DNA of 64,000 bases, from contig JAWWNJ010000051.1 in the NCBI GenBank assembly GCA_037176885.1, forward strand, positions 620,001 through 684,000, in the 5' to 3' direction. The notes below the pieces were generated by a model. The model was not told the DNA's origin. It did not search any database and saw only the letters and a program-made list of their open reading frames with translations. Positions 22,578 through 38,200 of the stretch are shown here, in pieces; the stretch's first letter is position 1, and each line of letters starts with the position of its first letter. The position numbers and the translations under genes are program-made. The DNA is from Favolaschia claudopus. Lineage: Eukaryota; Basidiomycota; Agaricomycetes; Agaricales; Mycenaceae.

Positions 22578-24409
22578 CTACTCGAAAACTTGCTTGAGCG
22601 CCGCCTCTTCGCATAACGTATAGGTCTCAACCAAACCATCATAGATCGCAGCCACCTCAGCCTTGGGCTCAGCAACACATTGCATCCCGATGACCTCGTC
22701 GCCCGTCATGTCTTCGAAAGTACCCGTCCGTCCTTGGACAGCACACCACCAAGCGTATTTCGCCAGCAACCCCCCACCCATTCCTGCCGCCTCTTTCGTC
22801 TGTGAGACGTAGACCTTCATACCAAATAGATCCGCCGCGAACTGCCGTATAGTGGTGTTCGCGGACGACCCGCCCGTGATAACCAGTCTGTGCAAGTGTG
22901 GCGCGTGAGGCGGCAATATGGCTGCAATGCGCGACCTAATCGATAGAAACTGGGATTCCAAAATCGCGCGCGGGTGGGCGTCGTCTGGGATGCTCTCCAC
23001 AGAAGAAGGTTTGTTATCTTGTACTTTGAAAAAGAAGTTGCCGTTGATGTTGGGTGGGATGATTTCGGGGAGTGGGAAGTAGAGGGCCATATAGCCGTTG
23101 TTACCAGGAGGGGTGTTCTCAACTGCGTGGTTGAATTGCGCCCAATCTTTTTCACAGTACTGATCGCGCACTTGCTCGCGAGCGAGGGCCCCATTCTTGT
23201 AGCACAGCATAGCGATCTGAGCATCGAGATCAGCGGGATGGGCGAGTAGATGCGAGGTGGTGAAGCGTTTGGGCGGTTCGTCTGCAGGAGGGATGGACAG
23301 CAAGAGAGTCGTCGACGTTCCGAGAGATAGTAGAGCGTCTCCAGGGGCTGAAAGAGCGATCACAGTGGCTGGGTTGTCGCCAGTGAAAGGAGCGATAATG
23401 CAATCTGCGCTCGTGTCAACGTCGGGTTCGTCACACGAAGATTCAAAAAATCTGCACCAGAGTTGAAACCCCACCGACGAGTCCACCATGAGCTGATTTT
23501 GCCAAGAGATGTTCCACCATGGACTGGTTCCGGTCCAAGCTTCGTACGCAATTCAGAGCCCCCGCAGGCATCGAGGAGGCGGTCATCCCATTTGCAGGTC
23601 AGGACATTCATCAAGTTCATCCCACTCGCATCGGAAACCTCTATCGGTGCGATGTGGCCGAGGAAGAGCGAAGGGATGAACGATGACACGAGGGAGATAC
23701 GGCTCGTAGCGGCATACGCATCGGGATCCAGGCGGCGAATCTGATAATATTGAAGATAGCGATAGACATAGAATATGTCGGACCAACTTTGGCTATCTGC
23801 GTTCCGGTGAAACGCTCATACGCCCGACTTCCACTGAGATCCGCGAGGACCTGGGGGCCGCCGACAGCTTCCTCTAGTGCCCGACAATCCTGAGTAGTGG
23901 AAGAATCTTGCCATATTGGAGCGCGTTGAATGGAGAACGCATTAGGAGACAATTGTTCTTTCAACGTCAGAGTCGAATCCAGCTTTGCGAGCAGATGTTC
24001 GGCGCCATCAGACCAATAAACAGATCCGTGTTGCTGTCGAGAGATGAGTCTGTCGAATATTCAATTTCGCGGCGCGTAAATACCTGTCCCGCGCCCGATA
24101 TTGCCACAATTTCGCCCAGCTGAATATCGGCCTGCTTCATCTTTTGCATGAGAAGGTCCATCGCGTCGAGCCACATTGCTACGGGAGAGGTGACCTGGAC
24201 CGCGATTATATTCTTCACCTCTGCGAGCAGCCTGAGATGTTTACCTCTCCTTCCGCAGGCCCTAGAATAGCACCATTGGTGGTCTTGTATTCGGGCAACT
24301 CGTTGTCGAAATGTACGGCCGACTCGTGAACGACTACAGCATCTTCAGATATGATAACGGCCTTCAACTGCTGCGTCGACAAGTCAAGCCCAAGGAATAG
24401 CGGAGCCAT
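22578..24409 (-). CDS. xks1: D-xylulokinase (FGGY family)
   Basis: The start at 24409 gives MAPLFLGLDLSTQQLKAVII, the N-terminal phosphate-binding motif of FGGY sugar kinases. Later exons carry ISGAGQ|QHGSVYWSDGAEHLL (substrate site), ISWWTRRWGF, FTGDNPATVIALSAPGDALL with LGTSTT, VITGGSSANTTIRQFAADLFG and AAGMGGGLLAKYAWW, the nucleotide-site motifs in correct order. The enzyme phosphorylates D-xylulose, sending xylose and arabinose carbon into the pentose phosphate pathway. At least four introns; the last exon is long (to 22578). The start is divergent from the Q-rich gene at 24721 (311 bp shared upstream region). No missing catalytic motif seen. Confidence 0.92.
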
Positions 24410-24720
24410 GAGAAGCTTGAGTCTGAGGGTTCATTGGATTTGGATGGTATATAAGTTGGTCGGGCCGTTGTGAGATCACGCGGGTGAACCTTTCAGACTT
24501 TAAAATTCAGCCGATAAATGCCCGATCCGCAGAAGAGAAGAGAGGCACGATGGTGGAGGTGGTAGACCCCGTTGGAACAGTGAGAAATCGTGGCAAGATC
24601 GTGGTGGTGGTCAACTTGGAAGAGGTAAATTACGAAATACGTCACACAAATCGTAAGAGCGCTAAAAACAGCTTTACTTACTGCGCACACCACTTTAGTC
24701 CTTCCACACCGGCATCGACG

Positions 24721-25851
24721 ATGAACAACCCATACGCTTCCTCAGACTTCGCCGCCAACAATCCCTTTGTTGCAGATCCTCACTCCCGCTATCCCGATAT
24801 CAATGCCTCATCTCCCAGCCCCGGCCAAACGCAATTCACAAACTGGGTCCAGCCAGGCCAACAGAGTCCAATGGGCGGCATCCAACAACCTCCTTTCCAG
24901 CAGCAGCAATTCCAACCTCAGGGCCCTTCGTACCAATTCAGCCCCGGTCAAATGAGTCCGCAGCAGCAATTCGGCATGCAATCCCCCCAGGGCACCGGCG
25001 GCTTCCAACCCACAAGCTCCTTCGGCCAGCAACTCGCAGGCCAAATCAACGGTAGCAGCTACAGCTATCTACAACAACCGCAGAACGGAGGCTCCTCCAT
25101 GTCATCATCGCAGGCATACAACCCCGTCCAGCAGCAGCTGCAAAATAACCCAGGATATGCTGCGCAGTTCGATCCCTATGCATCTATCGGACAGGGTTGG
25201 GATGGCTCGGCGCCGGGTCAACCACCTCAACAGCAGTCGTCGGGCATGGTACAATCGCCAGGAGTTACAACGCCTGGGGGTGGATTCGGGACCTCACCGA
25301 CTGGGCATTTGCATCCACGGGAATATCTCCGCCAACACAAAGCCGAGATAGGTGCGCCTGAAATTAACAATATCCGATCTCGATGTGAGACTGACGCCCC
25401 CCTTATTAGAATCCTGGGACACATATGCATGGAAACAACTGCTCGGCGGCTTCGAGGCACTGAAAGACAGCTGGGAGGCGCGAAAGAAGGACATCGAGGG
25501 GAATGTCACACAGCTACAACAGCAGATGCAGTACGGGACCTACTATCAATTACAACAAGAAATAGCTAGACTGCAAGCGGTAAGAGTGTCTGTGCATGTT
25601 CTCTCATAGCAAGCTCATTCGCTCTAGATGGCGAAGGACTGCGAATCAACGCATGGCAAGTCACCGCTCAGCTTCTTTGTATTTTTCCTTCTCACTCTCA
25701 TACAGACACCGTCGCCGCTTGTTCTTTCCAGATGCATGAAGTCTTTGCCAACTACCGCCAATCCGCCGACCTAGGCAGCAAAGCCCGCGTCCGCGAAGCC
25801 TCAAACGCAGCCATCTCCGCACTCCCAGATTGGCCTCCACTCACATACTAA
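24721..25851 (+). CDS. Gln/Pro/Ser-rich protein with a C-terminal helical domain, unknown function
   Basis: Exons 24721-25351, 25410-25579, 25628-25655 and 25706-25851. The first about 200 residues are low complexity, with PMGGIQQPPFQQQQFQPQGP-like runs and many Tyr/Phe/Gly residues, resembling disordered or phase-separating regions. The C-terminal part is ordered and charged: HPREYLRQHKAEI, DTYAWKQLLGGFEALKDSWE, ARKKDIEGNVTQLQQQMQYG (coiled coil), ending ASNAAISALPDWPPLTY. The third intron appears to use a GC donor (CATG|GCAAGT). I cannot assign a function; a cytosolic or RNP-associated scaffold would be a guess. It shares its upstream region with xylulokinase. Confidence 0.72.
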
Positions 25852-26157
25852 TCACCTCACCTCATCTTTTGGGCGCTATCCACCGCTTTTCCTTGTTCCC
25901 TGTAATCACTCTCGGTTCACAAGTATTTATCTATGTAGCCTGCATGCAGAAAGGGAACTACATATTGCTATTGTCACTTGTAATGTATTCATTCAAATTG
26001 TATTCCGCCAGCTTGCTGCCAGTCAGCATTAATTCTGAGCTCAACTTGTCGTCGTCGCTCATTATACGAGATACATGCATCACACGTAGGTAAGTACAGG
26101 GATTTCTAATTTATTCTCGAACAGTTCGTCAGACGCGTAATAATCAAGTCCAGTCCA

Positions 26158-28492
<2,335 letters not shown>

Positions 28493-28783
28493 TCACGAGA
28501 GCGAGAAGTAAAGTTCAACTAGATTAGCTAAAAGCCTCCGCTTCGCTTCGCGTACACGAGGCATGAGCTCATTTCAATTCTTTCTTATATGCAGCGGCTG
28601 CGTGGGCTCAACAAGATAGCCTCTAACAACGTTGTCTCCAGTATCTATGGGGTGCGTAGAGCATTCCGACAAGTGTCCTGCCTTGGCCTTGTTCGTATGT
28701 AATCCTTGTGTTTTTTGTTTCCAATATTCCTTTTGTATTCCGTGAAGCTAGCAAGTACAAGCATGGCTGATACCATGAGGAAA

Positions 28784-30876
28784 TTACATGAAGACCTCGC
28801 CACCCCAATCCACCAATGCGCGTCTGTCTGCAGTCTCCGCATTCCCCAGAGATCTACGAAGCGACACGAGGGCTGCCTCTCGAGCTAATAACAAGTGAGA
28901 GATGATGCGTCTCGCCGGTACCGCAGGCGGCTGGGCTTTCAACCACGCCTTGGGTCCCAGCGCATTGGACCCTACGTTCTTCTTGAGGAAAGGATTCGCA
29001 GCCGGCGGTGGTGGAGTTTCGTACGGTCCCAACTCGCGGGGCGCCAAAGCCCATGATTTAGGTTGCAGCTCACTTCCGAGGATCTTGAAGGCGGCAAGGA
29101 GGAGCCTGAATCTGGAAGCGGAGTTTGAGATAGCATTTAGAAGTTACACAGTGCCTGCGCTCACCTTCTGTAGTTGCCTGAGTAGAAACTGTAAACAGCA
29201 ACGCAATGTAGCAATTCGTAAAATCTCACCATCAACGAGAGCCCAATGCCATTTCATTAGAAACCATGCTGTGAAAGCCCAAAGGAAAAATCTCCGAATA
29301 CCAGCTAACTTGAGAAGCGGGGTATCCAGACGCTTGGCGAGTGCTGTTATCACAAAGCTGCTAATTCCGGCGCCTAGTCCAGCACCAAAACCTCCGAGGA
29401 TTACTTTGAACTGTGCTGGAGATTCTTCTTCTCCTGGAGGTGCTAGTCTGGAACCTAACCAAGCAAAGAGGTATGCGGGTATATGTGCAATGAATGGAGG
29501 TATAAATAACAGAAACGAAGGATTGAGGAGGGTACGCAATGCAAGGGCTATGAATCGAAATACGAAAGTGGAACCAAATAGCTTGCTGTGCGGTTTTAGG
29601 TCGCGTAATTGGGCATGGGTGATGCGGGTGTGTTGCAACAGAGAAAAATATTTCGTGAGAGCGCGTTTGGTGGTTGTAAGCTCAGGATCTTCAGAGGGAG
29701 AAAATAATTTGATGAGCCTGATCATGCTCGTCAGTGTGTCAAGATGAAAGAAACAAGGATATCCAACGTTTGGTTCACGACAACCCAGTCCTTCAATTTG
29801 ACGTTACGTTCATCGGTCCACAATATATCCCTCGCCATTCGGGCAGCGTATAGTGTTTCCCTGATATAGCTTCTCAGTAAGCATGGACTGATCGTAGAAA
29901 AGGTTTGTACCAGTCCGGCGCATTTATGGTCATGTTCACCAACTGCGTCTCGACCTCCTTCATAATTGCTTTGACCACCGCGCGCTCAGCTTCAGCATCA
30001 GAATTTTCGAACAGAGAGGGTGATATATAGGAAGCGGCATCAATCGGTGAACCGTACCTGCATCAAGCTTTGGACGAGAGAACGAAATTCAAGAAAACAC
30101 ATACTGGACTCGGACCTGAAATTGTTGAAATGACGAAAGCACGCGAATACACTCAACTCACTCGACTTCTGAACTTGCTCTTATTGGTATACACGATTCC
30201 AACTGGAACAATCAATACAGATCCAGCCTTGTTGTTTTCATGTTGAGAACGCATAAATTCCAAAGTAGCCCACCCGGCACCGCTCATTATTTGTGCAATA
30301 GCAGGCTCTGTATAGCTAGTTCCCTCCGGAAAAACGCCAATCACCTGTGATTAGTGAGTTCGACAGAGAGGCGCACCACAACCAAAATTTGTGGTGACCT
30401 GGTTTCGCGCTAAAGCGGCGGTCGTGGCGGCAAACAGTGCAGCATTGGATGTCCCTGCATCGGCCTTGTCCGGGTTGCGGCGGACGGGAATGGCGCCTGA
30501 AGAGGCGAGAATCCATCCCAAGACCGGCACTTTGAACGTTGTAGATTTCGCCCAGCAGAATACCTTCCTACGATGCGGAATTGTAGCAGCTACATGCGGC
30601 TCAGTTCCTTCCGCGCTCAAAGCGTCATCAGGCAGCTGTACAAGCTCACCAAGGGTAGCTACATCTATTAGCTCGTTGTGGTGACAAGGTGTGCTGATAA
30701 TTTCGTCGCGTCAGAACCAGACCTGAGACAACCTTTCGTAGGTGAAGGTGTTACACAATCAGCGCTGCATCCTTGGGGACATTTTGAAGGCCTTCCAGAT
30801 AGACTTCGGAGTAGTACGTTTCGAGTGCATAGTCGGAGACCTTGCGTAGGATTCGGTAAACGGCATGAACGTCCAT
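28784..30876 (-). CDS. Glycerol-3-phosphate / dihydroxyacetone-phosphate acyltransferase (GAT/SCT type)
   Basis: Chosen start MDVHAVYRILRKVSDYALET at 30876; an in-frame ATG at 30939 would add 21 residues that do not resemble the family. PlsC-type motifs are present: the H-x4-D acceptor in VTPCHHNELIDVATLG, GAIPVRRNPDKAD, and VIGVFPEGTSYTEPAI. The C-terminal half has several hydrophobic segments (LLNPSFLLFIPPFIAHIPAY and ILGGFGAGLGAGISSFVITA), as in the multi-spanning ER enzymes Gat1/Gat2. It catalyses the first acylation in phospholipid and triacylglycerol synthesis. The last exon ends with a Pro-rich tail and stop TAA at 28784-28786. Confidence 0.9.
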
Positions 30877-31039
30877 ACCAAGATTGCGCGACGCCACGAT
30901 CACATGACCATCGTGACGCGTCGCGTCGCGGGTATACATTGGACGTAATTACCAGCTTTTCATTGCGAAGAAACCTTCGCGGTTATACAGATCCAGCCAA
31001 TCCACAGTAAAGTAACGCTATAATACATTTGACCATCCG

Positions 31040-32333
31040 TTATGTCTCCTTGAGTTGTCGCGAAAACCATAGTCTTGCCCTTCCACCTATAACTCTCCTC
31101 GCATCTCTCTCCGGAACCCCAAGACGCTCCATCTCGTTCCGCTCCTCCTTGATTGCGTCGTTCGTCACCCACTTGATAAACGCCCCAGTGAGCTTATAAT
31201 CGTATCCATTTATGGGTTGACCCTCCCGTGCCTGCTCCGACTCGAGATATTCGACACCTTGTTCGTACCGCCGCTCCGCAAGTGCATAATCAGCAAACGC
31301 TTCAGCCGCGCTAACTGCAGCAGGATCCACATTCTTCGTCTCCTTCGGGGCGTGCGCGACGGCGGCGAATTTCTCTCCCTTCGTCTTGAAGTTGACAAGT
31401 ACAGTATCGTCGAACTGACGATCATCGCTTTCATCCATGTATGGGGTCCGTACCATCGTCCACACGATTCCTTCACCTCGGCCGGAGACAGGGTTGCCAG
31501 TATCATGGGTGAAAGCCGCACCGAATGGACACAGCTCGTACACCTCAGCAGTATATTGATTCATCAAGTCATGGACTGCAGTTGTGGGAGCTCGAAAGTC
31601 GATATCGACTTCGAAGGTCTTGTATTGGGCGAGGTTATAAATCCTGTGTTCCGGAAGGTAGCAATTCTTGTACCGTCGCATGTCCACCCAGCTACCGTCG
31701 ATACGGATGTTGAAAATCGCAAAGAAACGCTAGATCCTCGTAGAATCAACAAATATTGACGTGTGGCCTTGAACGAACCTCCATGAGGGTAATCGCGACC
31801 CCCTTCTGCACCCCTTTGCCTGCAACCTCGCCACAGATATATATCTCTTCGAAGTGGTCGCCAGCCCCTCGCACGGCAAGAATCTGTTCCACGAGTGATG
31901 AAAGTGGTGCTCTTGAAAGCAAAGCGTAAGTTCCGCAATTATCCTGACAGATTGGGGAGAAGACCATGAGTCGTTTTGAAACTTGTAGTTGCCCCAAAAG
32001 CTCTACCTTCTTAGTATCTTCAATTATCCATGAGCGCGCTTGAATCTGCGCATCGTGCTTGTTCCCGTTGCGAAAGACCACCTATCAGCGCGATTTTATT
32101 AGAGAAGGCCACAGAAGCACTGGCACAAGCCTGACCGTCGCATTGGTTCCGTGTAGCTTAACTAGTCCAATGAATGTAGCCCGAGTTGGAGGTAGATGTG
32201 GTGGGCGTGCAGCTACCACTGATGATGTGTTCACATCCGTAGAAGTCAAGTCGCGCTTCCAGTCTAGAGCTCGTACGTAGTCGGTGTTGAAATTCCTGAA
32301 ATTCGGTGTCGAAGGGTAGGCGATGTGCGCCAT
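31040..32333 (-). CDS. Rnl2-like RNA ligase family protein
   Basis: Three exons; the first starts at 32333 (MAHIAYPSTPNF) and ends NAT, joining VVFRNGNKHDAQ after an intron near 32076-32134. Nucleotidyltransferase motifs are in order: motif I VKLHGTNATV (Lys as adenylation site), motif IIIa EEIYICGEVAGKGVQKGVAI, motif IV GEGIVWTMV and motif V LVNFKTKGEKF. This pattern is that of the RNA_ligase (Rnl2-type) family, not the tripartite fungal tRNA ligase Trl1. The C-terminal region after motif V (about 115 residues, charged) has no recognised domain. It would seal 3'-OH/5'-phosphate RNA ends, probably nicked duplex or guided substrates; the biological substrate is unknown. No mitochondrial presequence is obvious. 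Confidence 0.8.
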
Positions 32334-32681
32334 GGTACTATGCAGAAGCTTTCAGGTTGAGGAGGGTTGAGAATAATTTGGGCTCTTTAAATTTCAGCTT
32401 CTTGACTCATGCTGCCAGTGTGTTGACTCAAGAACATTCGTCGAAACAAGAGCGCTGCAACCAGTACGAGTCAATGCTTGGCAGTGTCGTATTTGAGGCG
32501 TTGAAGTTCCGTGGTTATGGCGTGAACACAGCGAAAGTTGGAACAGCCATTCAAGTCATCAACGTTGAATGCATCAACGCGCAAACACACAGACATACAT
32601 ACAACATGATACATTGATACCAAAAAAATAATACATATACATAGTACATACCTACTTGGTTTATATTATGAGAATCAGATG

Positions 32682-34934
32682 CTAGTTAGCTCTCTTCTTC
32701 GACGCTCGCAGCGCCCGCCTCTCCTTGATTTTCCTAAACAACGAGGTTCCCTCACGTTCTCTCCTCTCCCTCCTCCTTGCCCGCTTCACTTCGAGTTTCT
32801 CAACCCAATGCCCATGCGCTTGGGCATACGCGCGCCACGCACTGCTCGTCATCAGACCCTTCTTAATGACTTGCGCCCGTGTCCTTGCAATCTCAGCCCG
32901 CGCCCTCAGCCGCTCGCTTGCAGCGGACACGTACTTCTCCGCCGTCTGCTGGAGCTCTCGCGCCTTGCCCTTGGCACGCTGATTCCGATACTTCAGCAGA
33001 TTGCGCAGGATCTGAGCCCGGCTCTTGGAATCGGCAACGATGGCTTCGGCCTGTCGGCCAATCGCTCGTATGAGCGAGTCGATGGCCAGCATGACTTCCC
33101 GGAAATCAGGTCCGACCACTTGTTCCAAAGCCTTCATGGTCGCATCAGCAACCTCGGAAAGCGAGTCGACGAATTTCAGGCTGAGTGCCGTGACAGGGGC
33201 AGACTCATCGACGGGGAGGGGGGACAGCTTGCCAATGGTAGGGGAATGGGATTTGGCAGATGGTGAGTTGGAAAGCGACGTTGGAGGCCGAATCATGACC
33301 TCCTTGGTCGATCTCTCCCTGTCTGCCCGCGTCTTGGAGTTACGTTCGACGTCGCATGCAGACGAAGAAACGGGAGCGACGGAGACAGAGCTAGGCTCGA
33401 CGCACGCTGTCGTGGTCGCCGGGTTGAGCACAGCGAGAGCAAGCTCTTTGAGGGTCGATGGCATGAGTGCCAGATTTCCTGTGGGGAGAGCAGTTGAAAC
33501 AGGAGTCTCAGAAGAGTTCGGCGTTGCCCCAAAAACGTTCCATAGAGTGGACACAGTAGTCTGCGTCGGGTACAGCGGTGCTGCAGCAGGTGTAGGGGTA
33601 GGAGTCGGTAAACGGAAAAATGAGTTCACTGTGAATCCCATGACGATGAGAAGCAACCCAACACTAAGGCATAGATGTCAGCACGAGAACTAGAATTTGA
33701 GACCAGAGAATACAATGTCACAGCACGCTCTAACACCAGCGGCTTCTTCGTGTTGCCTGTTGACAGCTGGCCCATGAGTTCCTTGTGAACGAATTGAGGA
33801 TCGACCATATTCCTGGTTTTCACACTGTCCGCAAAGACCTGAGACTCTGACCTCGGTGTCAGTCGTAACAACCGGACCGGTGGATTATTTAGGCGCGACC
33901 AATTGCCGATGGATGAGTCCAAAGAGATAGGATCGTCGCTCAACGGAAAGACAACAGGAAGATACACTGTGTGCGGTGGAAGTTGTTCGAAGGATGCTGG
34001 TAGCGACACAATCGCCAATGAAGGTCTGTCTAGATTCTGTGAACTCGGCTGGGGGCCAGGATGAAATTAGTGAGAAGATATGCATGGGGGAGGAACCTAC
34101 AACGACAGCAGTATCTCCCAAAACTTTCTCTGAAAGACTGTGATGAAACTGCTGAATGTGCGACAACTCGACGCCTGCTGTTGCAAGGATGGACAACAGC
34201 CATTGGGCGAAGTCTCGGGACTGCGATGTAGATCCGTACAGAACGAGATCAAAATCTTTGATCTGACGGCCATCCCACCAACACACTAGGGTGGGGAGAG
34301 AATCAGATCCAGAGATGCGTTCGAGCTTGTCTCGGGGCTGGGGGTCAATTTCACCTGGCGGAGAGATCTGCTGGATAGGTGGCTCGTCCTCGGGGCAGTC
34401 TGTGGTCATCGGCGAATTGGAGACATCGTCCGTGATACAGTGGGTTTCCGAGGACGAGACGGCCTCGTAAGAACGGTTTAGCTCATCGCGGGAGCTGGTG
34501 ATTGGATCTGGGAATGACAATCGGAGATCGCGCAGTGAATTATGGACGGTGGGTGTGCCACCGAAGGAGCTCGAGCGAGATGCGCTCAACGTCCCGACCA
34601 AGCTTTGTTCGAGAGCAGCATTGACTAACTGTTCTTCCGATACGCGGTCTGGGTTCTCGGCTAAGCGCGGGCTACGAGCATGTTCCTCGGCAGGGACAGT
34701 GGCTATCATGGGGTCGGCATCCAACACGAGGTCCTCTGGACTGTCGTCTGCGAAGCCCTCCCAAGCATCGATCTGGCCGTCTAGCGAACTGTCAATGCTT
34801 ATTGAGGACCGACGCGACGGTGGCTCGGAGGGGAGATCGCTGGATCTAGAGCTGTCGGAGAGGGAGTCATTGTCAGATTGGTTACTGGATATCTCCAGCC
34901 ACTCTGTATCAGACAAACTATCGAGTTCAGACAT
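32682..34934 (-). CDS. Acidic single-pass membrane protein, unknown function
   Basis: The start at 34934 gives MSELDSLSDTEWLEISSNQS. Three exons join in frame (introns near 34047-34098 and 33666-33713) to about 715 residues. The first 170 residues are Ser/Asp/Glu-rich and look disordered. A more ordered block follows (SLPTLVCWWDGRQIKDFDLV, QWLLSILATAGVELSHIQQF, HTVYLPVVFPLSDDP). One hydrophobic segment, FVGLLLIVMGFTVNSFF, spans an exon junction. The C-terminal third has a helical region and a very basic tail (RARRRERREREGTSLFRKIK). Topology suggests a tail inserted in an internal membrane such as ER or nuclear envelope, but this is inference. I recognise no named family. Confidence 0.72.
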
Positions 34935-35244
34935 TGAAGAGAAGAGAGACGAGGAAAGAGACGATGAGGTCGTGAAGGTAGATGGTAGAGAGAAAGGAGC
35001 GTCCGCCTTTTGTAGGCATCATGCCCGTGATCGGCTTCTTCCGTCCGAAAGCCGAATTCAATCACCGGGGCCCAACCGACGTGCTCGTGTCCTCCACGAA
35101 TACACCACGATTCACAGATAGATTGGAATACACTATAGCTACGAGCAAGCAAAATACAAACAGATAGATACTTGACCGGGAGTTGAGCGCTGTGATAAAG
35201 TGATATGCAAGACATTAGACTGGTAGCATGTAATCCTCGTGGTA

Positions 35245-38200
35245 TCATGAGTCTGCTCGTGAAGACCGTACAATCTCCGTGAAATATTTCCTGAACGCCT
35301 TGGTTTCCAGATCCCGCAGCTTCCCCGTAAAATCCAAGGCTGCATCTGGTGGCCAGCCCTGCGATGGCAGGAACACACCAACGAAATACTCGTTGGCCTC
35401 AGTACCCCGTGTCTTGAATACAATCTGCAACAGGTTCGCAATTTCGTGAAGAATCTGTACATGTGCAGCATCCTTGAGATTAAATTCTGCAAGAGACGGA
35501 ACCCGGAACACATTCGGCACGATGCGTTCGTAAATGTACTGTTCGAACCCAGGAATGCCTTTCGGTTCCGTGTCGCCATTTCCGACGGACGACGCGGGTT
35601 GTCCCCATGTTGTGATGCTGCGATTGAGGAATCCAAGGGCAGCTTTTTGGCAAGTTGGGTCAGAGAGATCTCCAGCCATAGTCAGCATGCTTTCCATGAG
35701 CGAGTCGAAACCTCCCCGGTTCCCTACATGGAAGTCAGAGGACAACATGGCACGATCGAGGCACACGTACGTTCCGACATGAATATCAGTTGTAATTTGG
35801 AAGCCACAATGGTGCTCAGCAACGCCAAATACGCCTTCTTGGTCTCCAAGTGGGCCCTTTGGTCATCCGTACCGGATATGGGCTGCGCTAGGATGCCATT
35901 GATGTGCGCACTGAGGGGGGCGATGAGTTCGTCAAGTACAGTAAATAGGTCGCTCTGTATCTTCGTTAACCACCGAAATTCAGTCAGTCAATCTACATAC
36001 CTGTAGCTTGTGGATCAAAAGACCAATGAAGTTCAAGAATTCGACAAGCTCCGATGATTCGAATTGGGTGAGCAGATTGGCCATTAGTTGAGGAATAAAG
36101 TGTGTCACATTGGGCCCTGTGGTAGCTAGGATGCGAGCGAATGCAAACCGACTCTGTAGAGGCGAGGTTTGTCAACAAAATAAAATCGACAAAAAATGGG
36201 TTACCGCGTCACGAATATCCTTGAAGATGTTCATCGCTTCTAAACAGACCAGGATGGCTTGTGCCACTTCACCGAGTACATCGTTCACGGGTAAGGGGAC
36301 GTAATCATCTGGGACAGGGCTTGGATATTCCGGAAAGCCCTTGGCGATGTTCCCTAGTGCCATGATAACATGGTGAACTTTAACGATGGGAATGAGATCA
36401 AGCATGCCCTTCGTCCTGTACGCCTGAAGGTTGTCCGATAGCTCAGACATCAGGGGCTTTACGAAGGACAGTAGCAGCGAAGTCAATTGTTGCGGGGTTT
36501 TGGAAAGCAAAGAGCAAAGCATGCCCACGGTCTCGTACAGATATAACTGAGCATCGAACGTGGAGTTTTTTATGGCTTCAGAAAGAAGATCTGCTGATGA
36601 GTCGGAATCGTCGGCGTCAGGGAGTTGTGCTTCGATGGTGACCAAGTCGCGCAGACTGCTGGCAATGCTTACAGCCACTTCCTCGGAAATGTCACTTCGA
36701 ACCTCCTTGACAAAGCGGTTGAATAGATAATTGACACGCGAGCGATGGCTTGCGTCTGAGTTGTGCATGCCACTAATGAAGTCAACGTCGTAAGAATACG
36801 GGCCACTGTTCAAGCGAATTTGTGGTTACCGTGTATCGATCATAGCTTCCAAAGTGGGCATGATGCACTCTCGGCGTACTTTGAAGAAGTCGGGATATCG
36901 AGCAGTAGTCTCAAAGAACTGCAATGCCACGTTGCGATGAGGAAACGTGGAGATGTTGGATTGCACGAGTGCGAACAGCATCTCCCCATGTGGAGTGAGG
37001 GGATATTGACTGTAGTCGAAAGTCTTGTTCTTGTCTCGGTCCAGTGGTGGCACCTGGCAAAACATTGGTTTACCCTTCCCTCCAACTGCAGATGATTGGC
37101 TCAAAAACCCTCATCGGCGCGAACGATGAGTCGTTACCTTTGTTTATCTCCCCGAATATGTACACCAGATATACTCCGAGCTCAGCGTCGTTCCACTTGA
37201 CAGCAACGCCGGTCTGGAATGCGCTGATGGTGCTCAGGGCAAGAGAGCGAACAGCTTCTGTGACGAGATCTTGATCTACAACCAGGATGCCGTCCATGAA
37301 GACCCTCAGTTCCTGCGTTGAAGTCATAAAAACGTGGAAAGAGTATGTATTGCGGGAACGAACTTTGCGGGTCCCTTCAAATGCGGCAGTATCCTCGTCA
37401 TCTTCGAGATCGGCTTCCTCATCCCATTTCAGTTTTATGAGTATGACTTGAAGAAGCGAGGTTAGGAATGACCGTTTATTGTCGTCGATGGGCGCCGAGG
37501 ACGTTTTGCGGATCCGTTTGTACTAGACGTCCCTGTATTATTGGAGCACCCAATGAGATATACCAAGGACTCACCCCCGTAAGAATGACTTGTAGCAGAG
37601 GAAAAACAGTGTTGCACGTATCATCGTACTCGTCCGCCATGAATCGGAGCATGACAGGGAGGATCTGCTCAAGGAGGAGAGACGTCTCTGAAGTGACATC
37701 GGGGTTCGTAGAGTCCTAGGTGAAGTGTTAGTGATATACGAGACTAGGCGTATTCTTCAAACCTCAATGAGTTTAGTCAACTCCAAACCAAAGACATTGA
37801 GCAATTTCCCAAGAGCTTCCCGGTAGGATTCTTCGCCCTCATCCTCCTCAGTTCGTTCGCTTTGCTGCGTCCGTGTCTTCGTCTCAAGCGCATCAAGGAC
37901 ATGACCTAAGGACAGCACTTTGAGGAGCTGCAGCTTGTCCTCTGGCTCCTTAAGGCCTTTTGCGACAATCCGCATCAATGCCACACAGGTAGCCAGCCGT
38001 ATTGGGAGGGAAGGGTCGGCGAGAAGGTTGAACAGCAGTGGAACAGTGGTAGGAGTAACAGTCAGATTAATGTCGATCCATCCTGCGTAGAACCATTTAG
38101 GTCACGAACGTTCGGGTAGAGTTGTAGCACGCACCAACATAAGATCCAAAAGTGCGAATCCCGAGATCGACAACCTCTACAGCCTCTTCGATCTCGCGTG

